From contig JAOTWH010000157.1 in the NCBI GenBank assembly GCA_029863035.1, positions 1 through 5,203 on the forward strand: a stretch of DNA of 5,203 bases, read 5' to 3'. Of this stretch, positions 1 through 5,203 are shown piece after piece. How positions within the stretch are numbered: position 1 is the stretch's first letter; the number at the start of each line of letters is the position of its first letter. Source of the DNA: Acidimicrobiia bacterium (GTDB taxonomy: Bacteria > Actinomycetota > Acidimicrobiia > UBA5794 > JAOTWH01). The notes beneath the pieces are model-generated. The model had not been told where the DNA came from. It saw nothing but the letters and a program-made list of their open reading frames with translations, and ran no database searches. Both the position numbers and the translations under genes were made by a program.

Positions 1-378
1 CCGGGCCACGCCTTCCTTGATGGCCACCCGCACCTGGTCGGGGGTCATCCCGAACTTGATCTTCATGTGTAGGGCCGAAGTGGCCATGAACACGTGGATG
101 CGACGTTTCTCGGCGTCGCTCACTGCCTCGGCCGCTCTATCTATGTCGCCAGGTAGGGCGCGGGCCAGGCCTGCGATGGTTGGGCCTTGCACTTCTCGGG
201 CCACCCGCTGCACAGCGGCGAAGTCGCCCTCCGATGCAATGGGGAATCCTGCCTCGATTATGTCCACCCCAAGGGCGGCCAGCTGGTGGCCGATGGCGAT
301 CTTGTCATCGGGGCTGAACGTGATGCCCGGTGACTGTTCGCCATCCCTCAGGGTGGTGTCGAATACTCGTACTTTCAT
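1..378 (-). CDS. leuA: 2-isopropylmalate synthase, N-terminal part (runs off left edge)
   Basis: Catalyses acetyl-CoA plus 2-ketoisovalerate to 2-isopropylmalate, the first committed step of leucine synthesis, in the cytoplasm. Only residues 1-126 are visible, out of roughly 500 or more usual for the family. The start is the start of the TIM-barrel domain: the signature [12 protein letters not shown] lies at residues 7-18, where Arg11 and Asp12 match the catalytic arginine and divalent-metal aspartate of the family. IEAGFP follows at 41-46 and RIHVFMATS at 93-101. GEQSPG and GFP favour LeuA over citramalate synthase, but the later substrate-specificity motifs are outside the window. The ATG at 378 has an AGGAG at 387-391, 8 nt upstream. 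It lies 131 nt downstream of ilvC and is probably co-transcribed with it. Its Shine-Dalgarno is the target of the leader described at 386-513. The frame is open to the window edge with no defects. Confidence 0.95.
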   Translation of the reverse strand, partial: MKVRVFDTTLRDGEQSPGITFSPDDKIAIGHQLAALGVDIIEAGFPIASEGDFAAVQRVAREVQGPTIAGLARALPGDIDRAAEAVSDAEKRRIHVFMATSALHMKIKFGMTPDQVRVAIKEGVAR

Positions 379-440
379 TTCTGGGTCTCCTGTTGTGTTT
401 TTGCGCCATGGGGCGCTCGCGGTTGGTTGCTTGGCGTGAG

Positions 441-470
441 GGCCGGGTCAGCCGAAGTGGCTGCCCGGCC
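441..470 (-). repeat. Strong bulged hairpin in the leuA leader
   Basis: On the minus strand GGCCGGG-CAGCC pairs with GGCTG-A-CCCGGCC. This gives 12 base pairs, 11 of them G-C, with one bulged A and a 5-nt loop (ACTTC). It covers the last codons and the TGA stop of the leader peptide, so a ribosome finishing the leader must open it. It is followed by CTCACG rather than a T-run, so it is not an intrinsic terminator. It probably shortens the loop between the anti-Shine-Dalgarno and the Shine-Dalgarno, or acts as a ribosome-sensitive switch. Confidence 0.8.
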
Positions 471-513
471 GGGTAAGCGCCAGGGGCTCCAGCAACAGGA
501 GAGGGGAAGTCAT
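448..513 (-). CDS. leuA leader peptide, Leu-rich, 21 aa
   Basis: Small ORF whose ATG overlaps the ilvC stop as ATGA (513-510), so it is probably translated by coupling from ilvC; I see no strong Shine-Dalgarno of its own. The product begins [13 protein letters not shown] and ends in TRPGSHFG. Six of 21 residues are leucine, four of them consecutive (codons CTC CTG TTG CTG, 501-490). It has no other recognisable feature, and its role is most likely as a sensor of charged tRNA-Leu rather than as a functional peptide. Position just before a leucine-biosynthesis gene and overlap of the Leu codons with an anti-Shine-Dalgarno sequence support this. The same reading frame is open far upstream within ilvC, but that longer reading is a shadow of ilvC. 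Confidence 0.75.
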   Translation of the reverse strand: MTSPLLLLEPLALTRPGSHFG

Positions 514-1520
514 GCGGGTGGGCTCTTCGGTTCCAGGAAGGGCATCAGCGAACGAAGGTGAGCGCCGACTTCCTCGACGGGATGAGCTGCGTCCTGAGCG
601 CGGTATTTCGCCAGGTTGGGGGCTCCGTTGCGATGCTCGGCCATCCATTCCTTGGCGAACTCACCAGATTGGATTTCGGCCAAGATCCTGCGCATCTCGG
701 CACGGGTCTCATCGTTGATGATGCGCGGGCCACGCGTGAAGTCGCCGTATTCGGCCGTGTCGGACACCGAATAGCGCATCCAGGAAAGGCCGCCTTCGAA
801 CAGTAGGTCGACGATGAGCTTCAGTTCGTGCAGGCACTCGAAGTAGGCAGACTCGGGGGCGTAGCCGGCCTCGACCAGGGTCTCGAACGACGCCTTGATC
901 AGCTCCGACACTCCGCCGCACAGGATCACCTGTTCGCCGAACAGGTCGGTCTCGGTCTCTTCGCGGAAAGTCGTTTGCAGCACGCCTGCTCTGGTGGAGC
1001 CAATGGCGTCGGCATATGACACGGCCAGCTCCATTGCCTTGCCGGAGGCGTCCTGGTCGACCGCCACCAATGCCGGGACGCCGCTGCCCTGCTGGTAGGA
1101 ACGGCGCACCAGGTGGCCAGGGCTCTTGGGTGCGACCATCGCCACGTCGACGCTGTCGGGGGGCTCGATCTCACCGAAGTGGATGTTGAAACCGTGGGCG
1201 AAGAACAGGGCATCTCCCGGCGCCAGGTTGGGAGCTATCTCTTCTTTGTATACATCGCCCATGTTCTGGTCGGGCACCAGCATCATCACCAGGTCGGCCC
1301 ACTTGGCTGCCTCGGCCGGCGACTTCACCGTCAGTCCCTCGGCTTCGGCCTCGGAGCGAGATGACGAACCGTCGCGCAGCCCGACCACCACCTCAACTCC
1401 AGACTCCTTCAGGTTGAGGGCATGGGCATGGCCCTGGCTGCCGTAGCCGATGACCGCCACCTTGCGAGCCTTGATCAACTGGGGATCGGCGTCGGCGTGG
1501 TAGTAGATCTCAACGGTCAT
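510..1520 (-). CDS. ilvC: Ketol-acid reductoisomerase, class I (336 aa)
   Basis: Cytoplasmic, Mg2+- and NAD(P)H-dependent enzyme that isomerises and reduces 2-acetolactate or 2-aceto-2-hydroxybutyrate to the dihydroxy acids used by IlvD. The length of 336 aa fits the short class I form. The Rossmann domain has GYGSQG at residues 25-30 and a cofactor loop GLRDGSSS (47-54) whose Arg and Ser residues suggest NADPH preference. FAHGFNI (His109) and APKSPG (Lys132) follow. The knotted helical C-terminal domain carries the metal and substrate residues Asp192 and Glu196 (TDLFGEQ), Glu228 and Glu232 (FECLHE), and Ser253 (SVSDTAEYG). All expected catalytic residues are present. The ATG at 1520 has GAGGAG 6 nt upstream, overlapping the ilvN stop; the gap to ilvN is only 10 nt, indicating translation from one operon mRNA. 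Its TGA is shared with the ATG of the leuA leader peptide. Confidence 0.98.
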   Translation of the reverse strand: MTVEIYYHADADPQLIKARKVAVIGYGSQGHAHALNLKESGVEVVVGLRDGSSSRSEAEAEGLTVKSPAEAAKWADLVMMLVPDQNMGDVYKEEIAPNLAPGDALFFAHGFNIHFGEIEPPDSVDVAMVAPKSPGHLVRRSYQQGSGVPALVAVDQDASGKAMELAVSYADAIGSTRAGVLQTTFREETETDLFGEQVILCGGVSELIKASFETLVEAGYAPESAYFECLHELKLIVDLLFEGGLSWMRYSVSDTAEYGDFTRGPRIINDETRAEMRRILAEIQSGEFAKEWMAEHRNGAPNLAKYRAQDAAHPVEEVGAHLRSLMPFLEPKSPPA

Positions 1521-1530
1521 TGATCGCTCC

Positions 1531-2025
1531 TCAGTTCTTCGCCAGGGCGTTGGATTTGGTGCCGCGGGCCAAAGCCACCCGACCGGACTTGACGAGATCG
1601 ACCACTCCGTAGTGGTCGATCAGCTTCAGGAAATCGGCGACGCGAGACGGGTGGTCGCATAGCTCGAACGTGATCGAATTGGCGCCGACGTCGAGTGTGG
1701 TTGCTCCGAAGACCTCGGCAGCATCTCGCACCTCGCGTCGAGCGTCGGCATCGGCCGACACCCTCACCAACAGAACCTCGCGCTCTAGCGAATCGTCTGG
1801 GTCGAGCTCGGAGATCTTGAGGACGTTGATCAGCTTGTGCAGCTGTTTGGTCACCTGTTCCACCTCAACATCGTCAACTACCAGTGTGATCTTGGACAGC
1901 CCTGGTGTGTGCAAAGGCCCAACTGTCAGGGATCGGATGTTGAACCCGCGTCTGGCGCACAACGACGCCACTCGGGCCAGCACTCCCGGCTTGTCTTCGA
2001 CGGTGACCGACAGGGTGTGCCTCAT
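1531..2025 (-). CDS. ilvN: Acetohydroxyacid synthase small (regulatory) subunit (164 aa)
   Basis: Regulatory partner of IlvB: it raises catalytic activity and in this family confers feedback inhibition by valine. The N-terminal ACT domain (about residues 3-77) has the effector-loop pattern [10 protein letters not shown] (10-19) and [13 protein letters not shown] (25-37), including Gly14 and Asn29, positions linked to valine sensitivity in E. coli Ilv[18 protein letters not shown] follows at about 54-70. The C-terminal half (about 85-160) matches the second small-subunit domain. The length of 164 aa is normal. The chosen ATG at 2025 overlaps the ilvB stop as ATGA and has GGAGG at 2033-2037, 7 nt upstream, inside the end of ilvB. 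A longer start at 2088 would add 21 residues with no family resemblance and was rejected. Coupled translation with ilvB suits a subunit made in step with its partner. Confidence 0.97.
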   Translation of the reverse strand: MRHTLSVTVEDKPGVLARVASLCARRGFNIRSLTVGPLHTPGLSKITLVVDDVEVEQVTKQLHKLINVLKISELDPDDSLEREVLLVRVSADADARREVRDAAEVFGATTLDVGANSITFELCDHPSRVADFLKLIDHYGVVDLVKSGRVALARGTKSNALAKN

Positions 2026-3737
2026 TGCAGGTCCTCCGGTCCGAGGAGAATGTTGTCGCACGAGCCGCCGGCCGGAACCATCGGCCACACCATCTCTTCT
2101 GGGTCGGTTCTGACCTCCAACAGCACCGGACGATCATTCACGCCCAACATCTTTTGAATGGCTGGACCTACCTCGGCCGGGGTCTCAGCCAGCAGACCCA
2201 TCCACCCGGTTGCCTCCGCCAGGGCTGAGTAGTCGGGGAATCCGGAGTCGAGGTCGACAGCCGAGTAGCGCCCTCCGTAGAAGAGGGTCTGCCATTGGCG
2301 GACCATGCCGTGGCCGCCGTTGTTGATGAGAACCACCTTCACCGGCACCTTCTCGCTGGAGGCGGTTACGAGCTCCTGGGAGGTCATCTGGAACGAGCCG
2401 TCGCCGTCGATGGCAACGACCAGCTCGTCGGGGCTGCCCACCTTGGCGCCGATGGCGGCGGGGACCGCGAAGCCCATTGTTCCCAGGCCGCCAGAGTTGA
2501 TCCAGGTGCGCGGCTTAGAGAAATTCCAGAACTGGCTGGCCCACATCTGGTGCTGGCCAACGCCGGACACAACGATGGCTTTGCCGCCGGTTGCCTCAAG
2601 CAGTTGCTCCACCACGAACTGCGCCTTGATGAGACCCTTCTCCGACTGCTCGTAGTGCAGCGGGTGCTCATCCTGCCAGTCGGCAACGGTCTTGAGCCAG
2701 GGGGAACGGTCCGGGCGAGGTGAGTTGTCGAGGCGCTTGGACAGCTCGACGTTGAGCTGGTTGAGCACGGCTTTGGCGTCGCCAACGATTGGCACGTCGG
2801 GGGTGCGAACCTTTCCGATCTCGGCCGGGTCGACGTCGACATGGATGACCTTGGCTCCCGTGGCGAAGGTGGCCGGGTCGCCGGTGACCCGATCGTCGAA
2901 ACGGGTGCCGAGCGCCACCAACAGGTCGGACTTCTGTAGCGCGGTAACGGCGGTGTAGGTGCCGTGCATACCGGGCATACCCATCGCCAGGGGATGGGAA
3001 TCCGGGAACGCCCCTCGCGCCATGAGGGTGGTGGTCACCGGGACTTGAGATGCCTCGGCGAAGGCCAACAGTTCGGCATGGGCCTCCGCCGCGATCACGC
3101 CGCCACCAACGTAGAGCACTGGGCGTTCGGCGCTCATCAGCAGGTCGATGGCCTGACGGATCTGGAGGGGGTGGCCGGTCGACGTGGGCTTGTAACCGGG
3201 CATGTCGGTTGGTTTGGGGTCGTGCCATTCGGTTTCTGCAACCAGGATGTCCTTCGGAATGTCGACGAGCACCGGGCCGCGTCGCCCAGTCGATGCGAGG
3301 TGGAAGGCCTCGTGGAGGACGTCGGGGATCTCGTCGGCACTGGTGACCAGGTAGGTGTGCTTGGTGCAATGCATCGCCATCCCAGTGGTCGATGCCTCCT
3401 GGAAGGCGTCGTTGCCAATCGACGTGCTTGCTACCTGTCCGGTGATGGCAACCAGCGGTACAGAGTCCATCAGGGCGTCTTGCAGCGGCGTCATGATGTT
3501 GGTGGCAGCCGGTCCCGAGGTTGCGATCACCACACCTACTCGGCCGGTGGCGTGGGCGTAGCCCTCGGCCATGTGACCGGCGCCCTGCTCATGCCTGGCG
3601 AGTACGTGGCGAATGGGGCTGGCCAGCAAAGGGTCGTAGGCGGGAAGGATGGCACCACCCGGCACGCCGAACACGACATCGACACCCTCGAACTCGAGGG
3701 CTCTGATAAGTGATTGGGCTCCGGTGAATGTTTCCAT
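2022..3737 (-). CDS. ilvB: Acetohydroxyacid synthase large (catalytic) subunit (571 aa)
   Basis: ThDP-, Mg2+- and FAD-dependent enzyme that condenses two pyruvates to 2-acetolactate, or pyruvate with 2-ketobutyrate to 2-aceto-2-hydroxybutyrate, the first common step of Val, Leu and Ile synthesis. The N-terminal ThDP (PYR) domain has VFGVPGGAILP (22-32) and RHEQGAGHMAEGYA (48-61), with Glu50 as the cofactor-activating glutamate. The central FAD domain has LGTRFDDRVTGD (276-287). The C-terminal ThDP (PP) domain has the GDG...NN metal motif (GDGSFQM from 445; Asn472-Asn473) and MVRQWQ with Trp482, the residue tied to 2-ketobutyrate preference and herbicide binding. The ATG at 3737 has GGAAGG at 3742-3747. 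An in-frame ATG at 3806 would read through the attenuator terminator and is not credible. His476 in NNGGHGMV is unusual (see findings). The gene ends overlapping ilvN by 4 nt. Confidence 0.98.
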   Translation of the reverse strand: METFTGAQSLIRALEFEGVDVVFGVPGGAILPAYDPLLASPIRHVLARHEQGAGHMAEGYAHATGRVGVVIATSGPAATNIMTPLQDALMDSVPLVAITGQVASTSIGNDAFQEASTTGMAMHCTKHTYLVTSADEIPDVLHEAFHLASTGRRGPVLVDIPKDILVAETEWHDPKPTDMPGYKPTSTGHPLQIRQAIDLLMSAERPVLYVGGGVIAAEAHAELLAFAEASQVPVTTTLMARGAFPDSHPLAMGMPGMHGTYTAVTALQKSDLLVALGTRFDDRVTGDPATFATGAKVIHVDVDPAEIGKVRTPDVPIVGDAKAVLNQLNVELSKRLDNSPRPDRSPWLKTVADWQDEHPLHYEQSEKGLIKAQFVVEQLLEATGGKAIVVSGVGQHQMWASQFWNFSKPRTWINSGGLGTMGFAVPAAIGAKVGSPDELVVAIDGDGSFQMTSQELVTASSEKVPVKVVLINNGGHGMVRQWQTLFYGGRYSAVDLDSGFPDYSALAEATGWMGLLAETPAEVGPAIQKMLGVNDRPVLLEVRTDPEEMVWPMVPAGGSCDNILLGPEDLQ

Positions 3738-3768
3738 ATGGCCTTCCGGGTAGGTGATTCCTGGGTAC

Positions 3769-3800
3769 AAAAAAACCCTCCGGCCTGGTGGTGGAGGGTT
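3769..3800 (-). terminator. Rho-independent attenuator terminator before ilvB
   Basis: On the minus strand AACCCTCC (3800-3793) pairs perfectly with GGAGGGTT (3781-3774) around an 11-nt loop. The 3' arm runs straight into a T-run: seven T in total (3775-3769), two of them inside the stem. The T-run exists only for leftward transcription; on the plus strand the descending arm is followed by GCGC. It lies 31 nt before the ilvB ATG, so it must be conditional. Confidence 0.9.
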
Positions 3801-3830
3801 GCGCATCCGCGTGTAGGTAGACGAATGCGC
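3801..3830 (-). repeat. Pause/anti-terminator-control hairpin in the ilvB leader
   Basis: GCGCATTCG (3830-3822) pairs with CGGATGCGC (3809-3801): 9 bp including one G-U, with a 12-nt loop. The first base of the stem is the last base of the leader TAG stop, and the last base abuts the terminator stem with no gap. A ribosome stalled on the Ile or Leu codons just upstream would physically cover the 5' arm. Confidence 0.8.
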
Positions 3831-3871
3831 TACATAAGAATCAGTACGAGGGTGTTGGCGGGATTTGACAT
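3830..3871 (-). CDS. ilvB leader peptide, MSNPANTLVLILM (13 aa)
   Basis: Short ORF of 13 codons plus TAG. Codons 8-12 read Leu-Val-Leu-Ile-Leu (CTC GTA CTG ATT CTT), sampling all three branched-chain amino acids, so it can sense charging of their tRNAs. The ATG is 9 nt downstream of the -10 hexamer and has no Shine-Dalgarno, so the mRNA is likely to begin at or within a few bases of it (leaderless translation, common in Actinobacteria). It lies immediately 5' of the attenuator hairpins. The peptide itself probably has no other role. The exact codon content and the placement between promoter and terminator make this a strong call despite the short length. Confidence 0.88.
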   Translation of the reverse strand: MSNPANTLVLILM

Positions 3872-3880
3872 GAGCAAGGG

Positions 3881-3909
3881 AGTATCGGGCGTCTAACGCG
3901 ACTTGTCAA
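3881..3909 (-). promoter_or_regulatory. Sigma70-type promoter of ilvBNC
   Basis: Minus-strand TTGACA (3909-3904, perfect -35) and GATACT (3886-3881, 4 of 6 to TATAAT) are separated by 17 nt, the optimal spacing. Transcription would start around 3875-3871, at or next to the leader-peptide ATG. No other candidate this good was seen in the divergent region. Confidence 0.8.
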
Positions 3910-3964
3910 CACCACAGATACTGGAAAATTGTAGGCGGCTAAAGGGGCCCAGAAACGGCCTGTT

Positions 3965-3970
3965 TAGGAT
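3965..3970 (+). promoter_or_regulatory. Candidate -10 element for ilvD
   Basis: TAGGAT fits the actinobacterial TANNNT -10 pattern and lies 6 nt before the GTG at 3977, which would place the transcript start on the start codon itself. No recognisable -35 lies at the right distance. An alternative is TTGTCA at 3903-3908, which back-to-back overlaps the ilvB -35, with a poor -10 near 3925-3932. Confidence 0.4.
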
Positions 3971-3976
3971 GCGGTG

Positions 3977-5203
3977 GTGACCAGGAAGATCCACTCCGAC
4001 GACGTGACCCGATTCCCAGAGGCGGCCGCCTCGCGGGCGATGCTGCGGGCGGTTGGCCTAACGGATGAAGACTTCGACAAGGCGCAGGTGGGCGTGGTGT
4101 CGGCCGGAAACGAGGTCACCCCATGCAACACCAGCGGCCCCCGTCTGGCTGCCAAAGCCAAGGAGGGTGTGGCGCAGGCGGGAGGCGTTGGTCTGACCTT
4201 CGCCACCATCGCGGTTTCCGATGGCATCTCGATGGGCACCGAGGGGATGCGCGCTTCGCTCGTATCGCGTGAGGTGATCGCCGATTCGGTTGAGCTCGTG
4301 ATGCATGCCGAGCGGTTCGACGCCCTGGTGGCGATAGCCGGATGCGACAAGTCACTTCCTGGGATGTTGATGGCTGCCGCTCGGACCAATGTCCCTTCGG
4401 TGTTCCTCTACGGCGGCACGATCATGCCGGGGCGGTGGCGCGATCGTGACATCTCCATCGTTGAGGTGTTCGAAGGGATCGGCGCACACTCGGAAGGCAA
4501 GCTCACCGACGAGGAACTGCTCGAGCTGGAACGAGCCGCCTGCCCAGGTGAGGGCTCTTGCGCCGGCATGTTCACCGCCAACACAATGGCCTCGGTCGGC
4601 GAAGCGTTGGGCATGTCACTGCCGGCCAGCGCCTCGGTGCCCGCCATCGACCCCAGGTTGGAGGACTTCGCACAAGCTTCGGGCAGCGCAGTGATGGACT
4701 TGCTGGAGCTCAACCTGCGCCCCCGCCAGATCATGACGAAAGAAGCTTTCGAGAACGCCATCACCGTGGTGATGGCATTGGGTGGCTCAACCAACGCAGT
4801 GCTTCATCTGCTGGCCATAGCGCACGAGGCGGAAGTCGAATTGACGCTGGAGGACTTCGACCGGGTGAGCCAACGCACGCCCCACGTTGGCGACCTTCGG
4901 CCCTTTGGGCGGTACCACATGGTCGACCTCGATCGCATCGGGGGCGTGCCGGTGGTGTTGCGCGCCTTGCTGGACGAAGGCCTGCTGGTGGGTGACGTGC
5001 CAACGGTCACCGGCAAGACGATGGCGGAGAACCTTGCTGGCGTTTCGTTCCCAACGGATCAGGACGTGGTCCGTCCTCTGGCCAGCCCGCTTGGCGAGGA
5101 CGGGGGCATCGCCGTGTTGCGAGGGTCATTGGCCCCGGGGGGAGCCGTGGTCAAGGTCGCCGGCATTCCTCAAACCGTGTTCGAAGGGCCAGCCCGGGTC
5201 TTC
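3977..5203 (+). CDS. ilvD: Dihydroxyacid dehydratase, N-terminal 409 residues (runs off right edge)
   Basis: Dehydrates 2,3-dihydroxy-isovalerate and -3-methylvalerate to the 2-keto acids of valine and isoleucine, using an Fe-S cluster and Mg2+. The three cluster cysteines of the family are present: Cys50 (NEVTPCN), Cys123 (AGCDKSLPG) and Cys195 (GEGSCAGMF). Asp82 ([13 protein letters not shown]), Asp124 and the adjacent Lys125, which is carbamylated in characterised members, match the Mg2+ site. [14 protein letters not shown] lies at 267-280. About 150 C-terminal residues, including the substrate-site region, are beyond the window. No ATG fits: an in-frame TAG at 3965 bounds the frame, leaving GTG at 3974 or 3977. 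I prefer 3977, since AGGA at 3966-3969 is 7 nt away and a -10-like TAGGAT suggests a leaderless start. It is divergent from ilvBNC, so it completes the pathway from a separate promoter. Confidence 0.95.
   Translation, partial: MTRKIHSDDVTRFPEAAASRAMLRAVGLTDEDFDKAQVGVVSAGNEVTPCNTSGPRLAAKAKEGVAQAGGVGLTFATIAVSDGISMGTEGMRASLVSREVIADSVELVMHAERFDALVAIAGCDKSLPGMLMAAARTNVPSVFLYGGTIMPGRWRDRDISIVEVFEGIGAHSEGKLTDEELLELERAACPGEGSCAGMFTANTMASVGEALGMSLPASASVPAIDPRLEDFAQASGSAVMDLLELNLRPRQIMTKEAFENAITVVMALGGSTNAVLHLLAIAHEAEVELTLEDFDRVSQRTPHVGDLRPFGRYHMVDLDRIGGVPVVLRALLDEGLLVGDVPTVTGKTMAENLAGVSFPTDQDVVRPLASPLGEDGGIAVLRGSLAPGGAVVKVAGIPQTVFEGPARVF

Larger units (their letters stand above)
386..513 (-). promoter_or_regulatory. 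leuA leader: putative leucine-responsive translational attenuator
   Basis: This element occupies the whole ilvC-leuA gap. In order on the minus strand it contains: a Leu-rich leader ORF (513-448); within that ORF, the 10-mer TCTCCTGTTG at 502-493, made of the Leu codons CTC CTG TTG plus one base; a strong bulged hairpin (470-441); a small 5-bp hairpin (416-403, GCGCC/GGCGC with a 4-nt loop); and CAACAGGAGA at 395-386, which contains the leuA Shine-Dalgarno. The two 10-mers are perfectly complementary, so the Shine-Dalgarno can be sequestered. Inferred mechanism: with ample leucine the Leu codons are cleared and can pair with the Shine-Dalgarno; with scarce leucine a stalled ribosome covers them and leuA is translated. 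There is no T-run after any hairpin, so this is not a transcription terminator. It resembles the structured 'LEU element' predicted upstream of actinobacterial leuA; whether it folds as a pseudoknot I cannot tell. Confidence 0.75.
3738..3909 (-). promoter_or_regulatory. ilvB promoter-leader region with transcription attenuator
   Basis: The region upstream of ilvB contains, in transcription order: a promoter (3909-3881), a 13-residue BCAA-rich leader ORF (3871-3830), a 9-bp hairpin (3830-3801), an intrinsic terminator (3800-3769), and a spacer with the ilvB Shine-Dalgarno. This order is that of a classical ribosome-mediated attenuator, as known for ilvBNC of Corynebacterium glutamicum and predicted in other Actinobacteria. 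Expected behaviour: a shortage of Leu, Val or Ile stalls the ribosome on the leader and lowers termination. I could not identify a convincing antiterminator pairing by eye. Confidence 0.85.

Noticed and set aside
408..410. ATG at 410 as an alternative leuA start
   Set aside because: It is out of frame with leuA and lies in a hairpin loop without a Shine-Dalgarno.
396..416. GCGCC/GGCGC hairpin next to a run of five A before leuA, as a possible terminator
   Set aside because: On the minus strand the run is A, not T. On the plus strand the T-run precedes the hairpin. Neither orientation makes an intrinsic terminator.
1993..1995. Asp11 in IlvN where E. coli IlvH has Asn near the valine site
   Set aside because: The [10 protein letters not shown] pattern is, as I recall, ordinary in mycobacterial and other actinobacterial IlvN, so it is not evidence of feedback resistance.
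2026..2088. Upstream ATG at 2088 extending IlvN by 21 residues
   Set aside because: It lies inside ilvB in another frame and lacks homology to the family. The ATG at 2025 has GGAGG at proper spacing and aligns gaplessly with the E. coli IlvH N-terminus.
2964..3713. Long plus-strand open frame (about 249 codons) opposite ilvB
   Set aside because: It is a compositional shadow of ilvB on the opposite strand. The Gly/His/Arg-rich product has no recognisable domain and no convincing ribosome binding site.
3738..3806. In-frame upstream ATG at 3806 extending IlvB by 23 residues
   Set aside because: The extension would be encoded by the terminator hairpin and T-run, has no family resemblance (MRNPPPPGRR...), and a good Shine-Dalgarno sits before 3737.
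3969..3980. ATG at 3969 as ilvD start
   Set aside because: It is out of frame and hits TGA after three codons (ATG CGG TGG TGA).
3964..4389. Minus-strand open frame opposite the start of ilvD
   Set aside because: It lies antisense to conserved ilvD codons and its Ser/Thr/Arg-rich translation shows no domain.

Overview
The window is a branched-chain amino acid biosynthesis locus with two divergent transcription units. Reading leftward on the minus strand: a leader peptide and attenuator, ilvB (acetohydroxyacid synthase large subunit), ilvN (its regulatory subunit), ilvC (ketol-acid reductoisomerase), a second leader peptide, and the N-terminal 126 codons of leuA (2-isopropylmalate synthase), which runs off the left edge. 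Reading rightward on the plus strand: the first 409 codons of ilvD (dihydroxyacid dehydratase), which runs off the right edge. IlvBN, IlvC and IlvD are the three successive steps from pyruvate (or pyruvate plus 2-ketobutyrate) to the 2-keto acids of valine and isoleucine. LeuA takes 2-ketoisovalerate into the leucine branch.

High G+C, actinobacterial-type IlvN and IlvB sequences, the ilvBNC order, a GTG start on ilvD and apparently leaderless starts all suggest an actinobacterium (Actinomycetota). A deep lineage such as Acidimicrobiia is possible, but I cannot fix the genus from sequence alone. The five main genes are intact wherever they are fully visible. I see no mobile elements, tRNA or rRNA genes, or CRISPR arrays.

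The interest lies in the two non-coding gaps. Upstream of ilvB (3737-3909) there is a near-consensus promoter, then a 13-residue ORF, MSNPANTLVLILM, with a run of Leu-Val-Leu-Ile-Leu codons. Its stop codon touches a 9-bp hairpin, and that hairpin abuts a textbook intrinsic terminator pointing at ilvB. This is a ribosome-mediated transcription attenuator.

Between ilvC and leuA (379-513) there is a 21-codon ORF overlapping the ilvC stop as ATGA and carrying four consecutive Leu codons. There is no terminator here. Instead, the Leu-codon run is perfectly complementary over 10 nt to the leuA Shine-Dalgarno region, with a strong 12-bp hairpin between them. This looks like a translational attenuator: leucine starvation stalls a ribosome on the anti-Shine-Dalgarno and frees leuA for translation. 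The operon therefore appears to have two tiers of control, transcriptional at the front in response to Val/Leu/Ile and translational at leuA in response to leucine only. Both leaders resemble classes predicted in Actinobacteria by comparative genomics (ilvB leader peptides with terminators; the structured leuA 'LEU element'), so the mechanism type is probably not new. The readings of these particular leaders come directly from the sequence.
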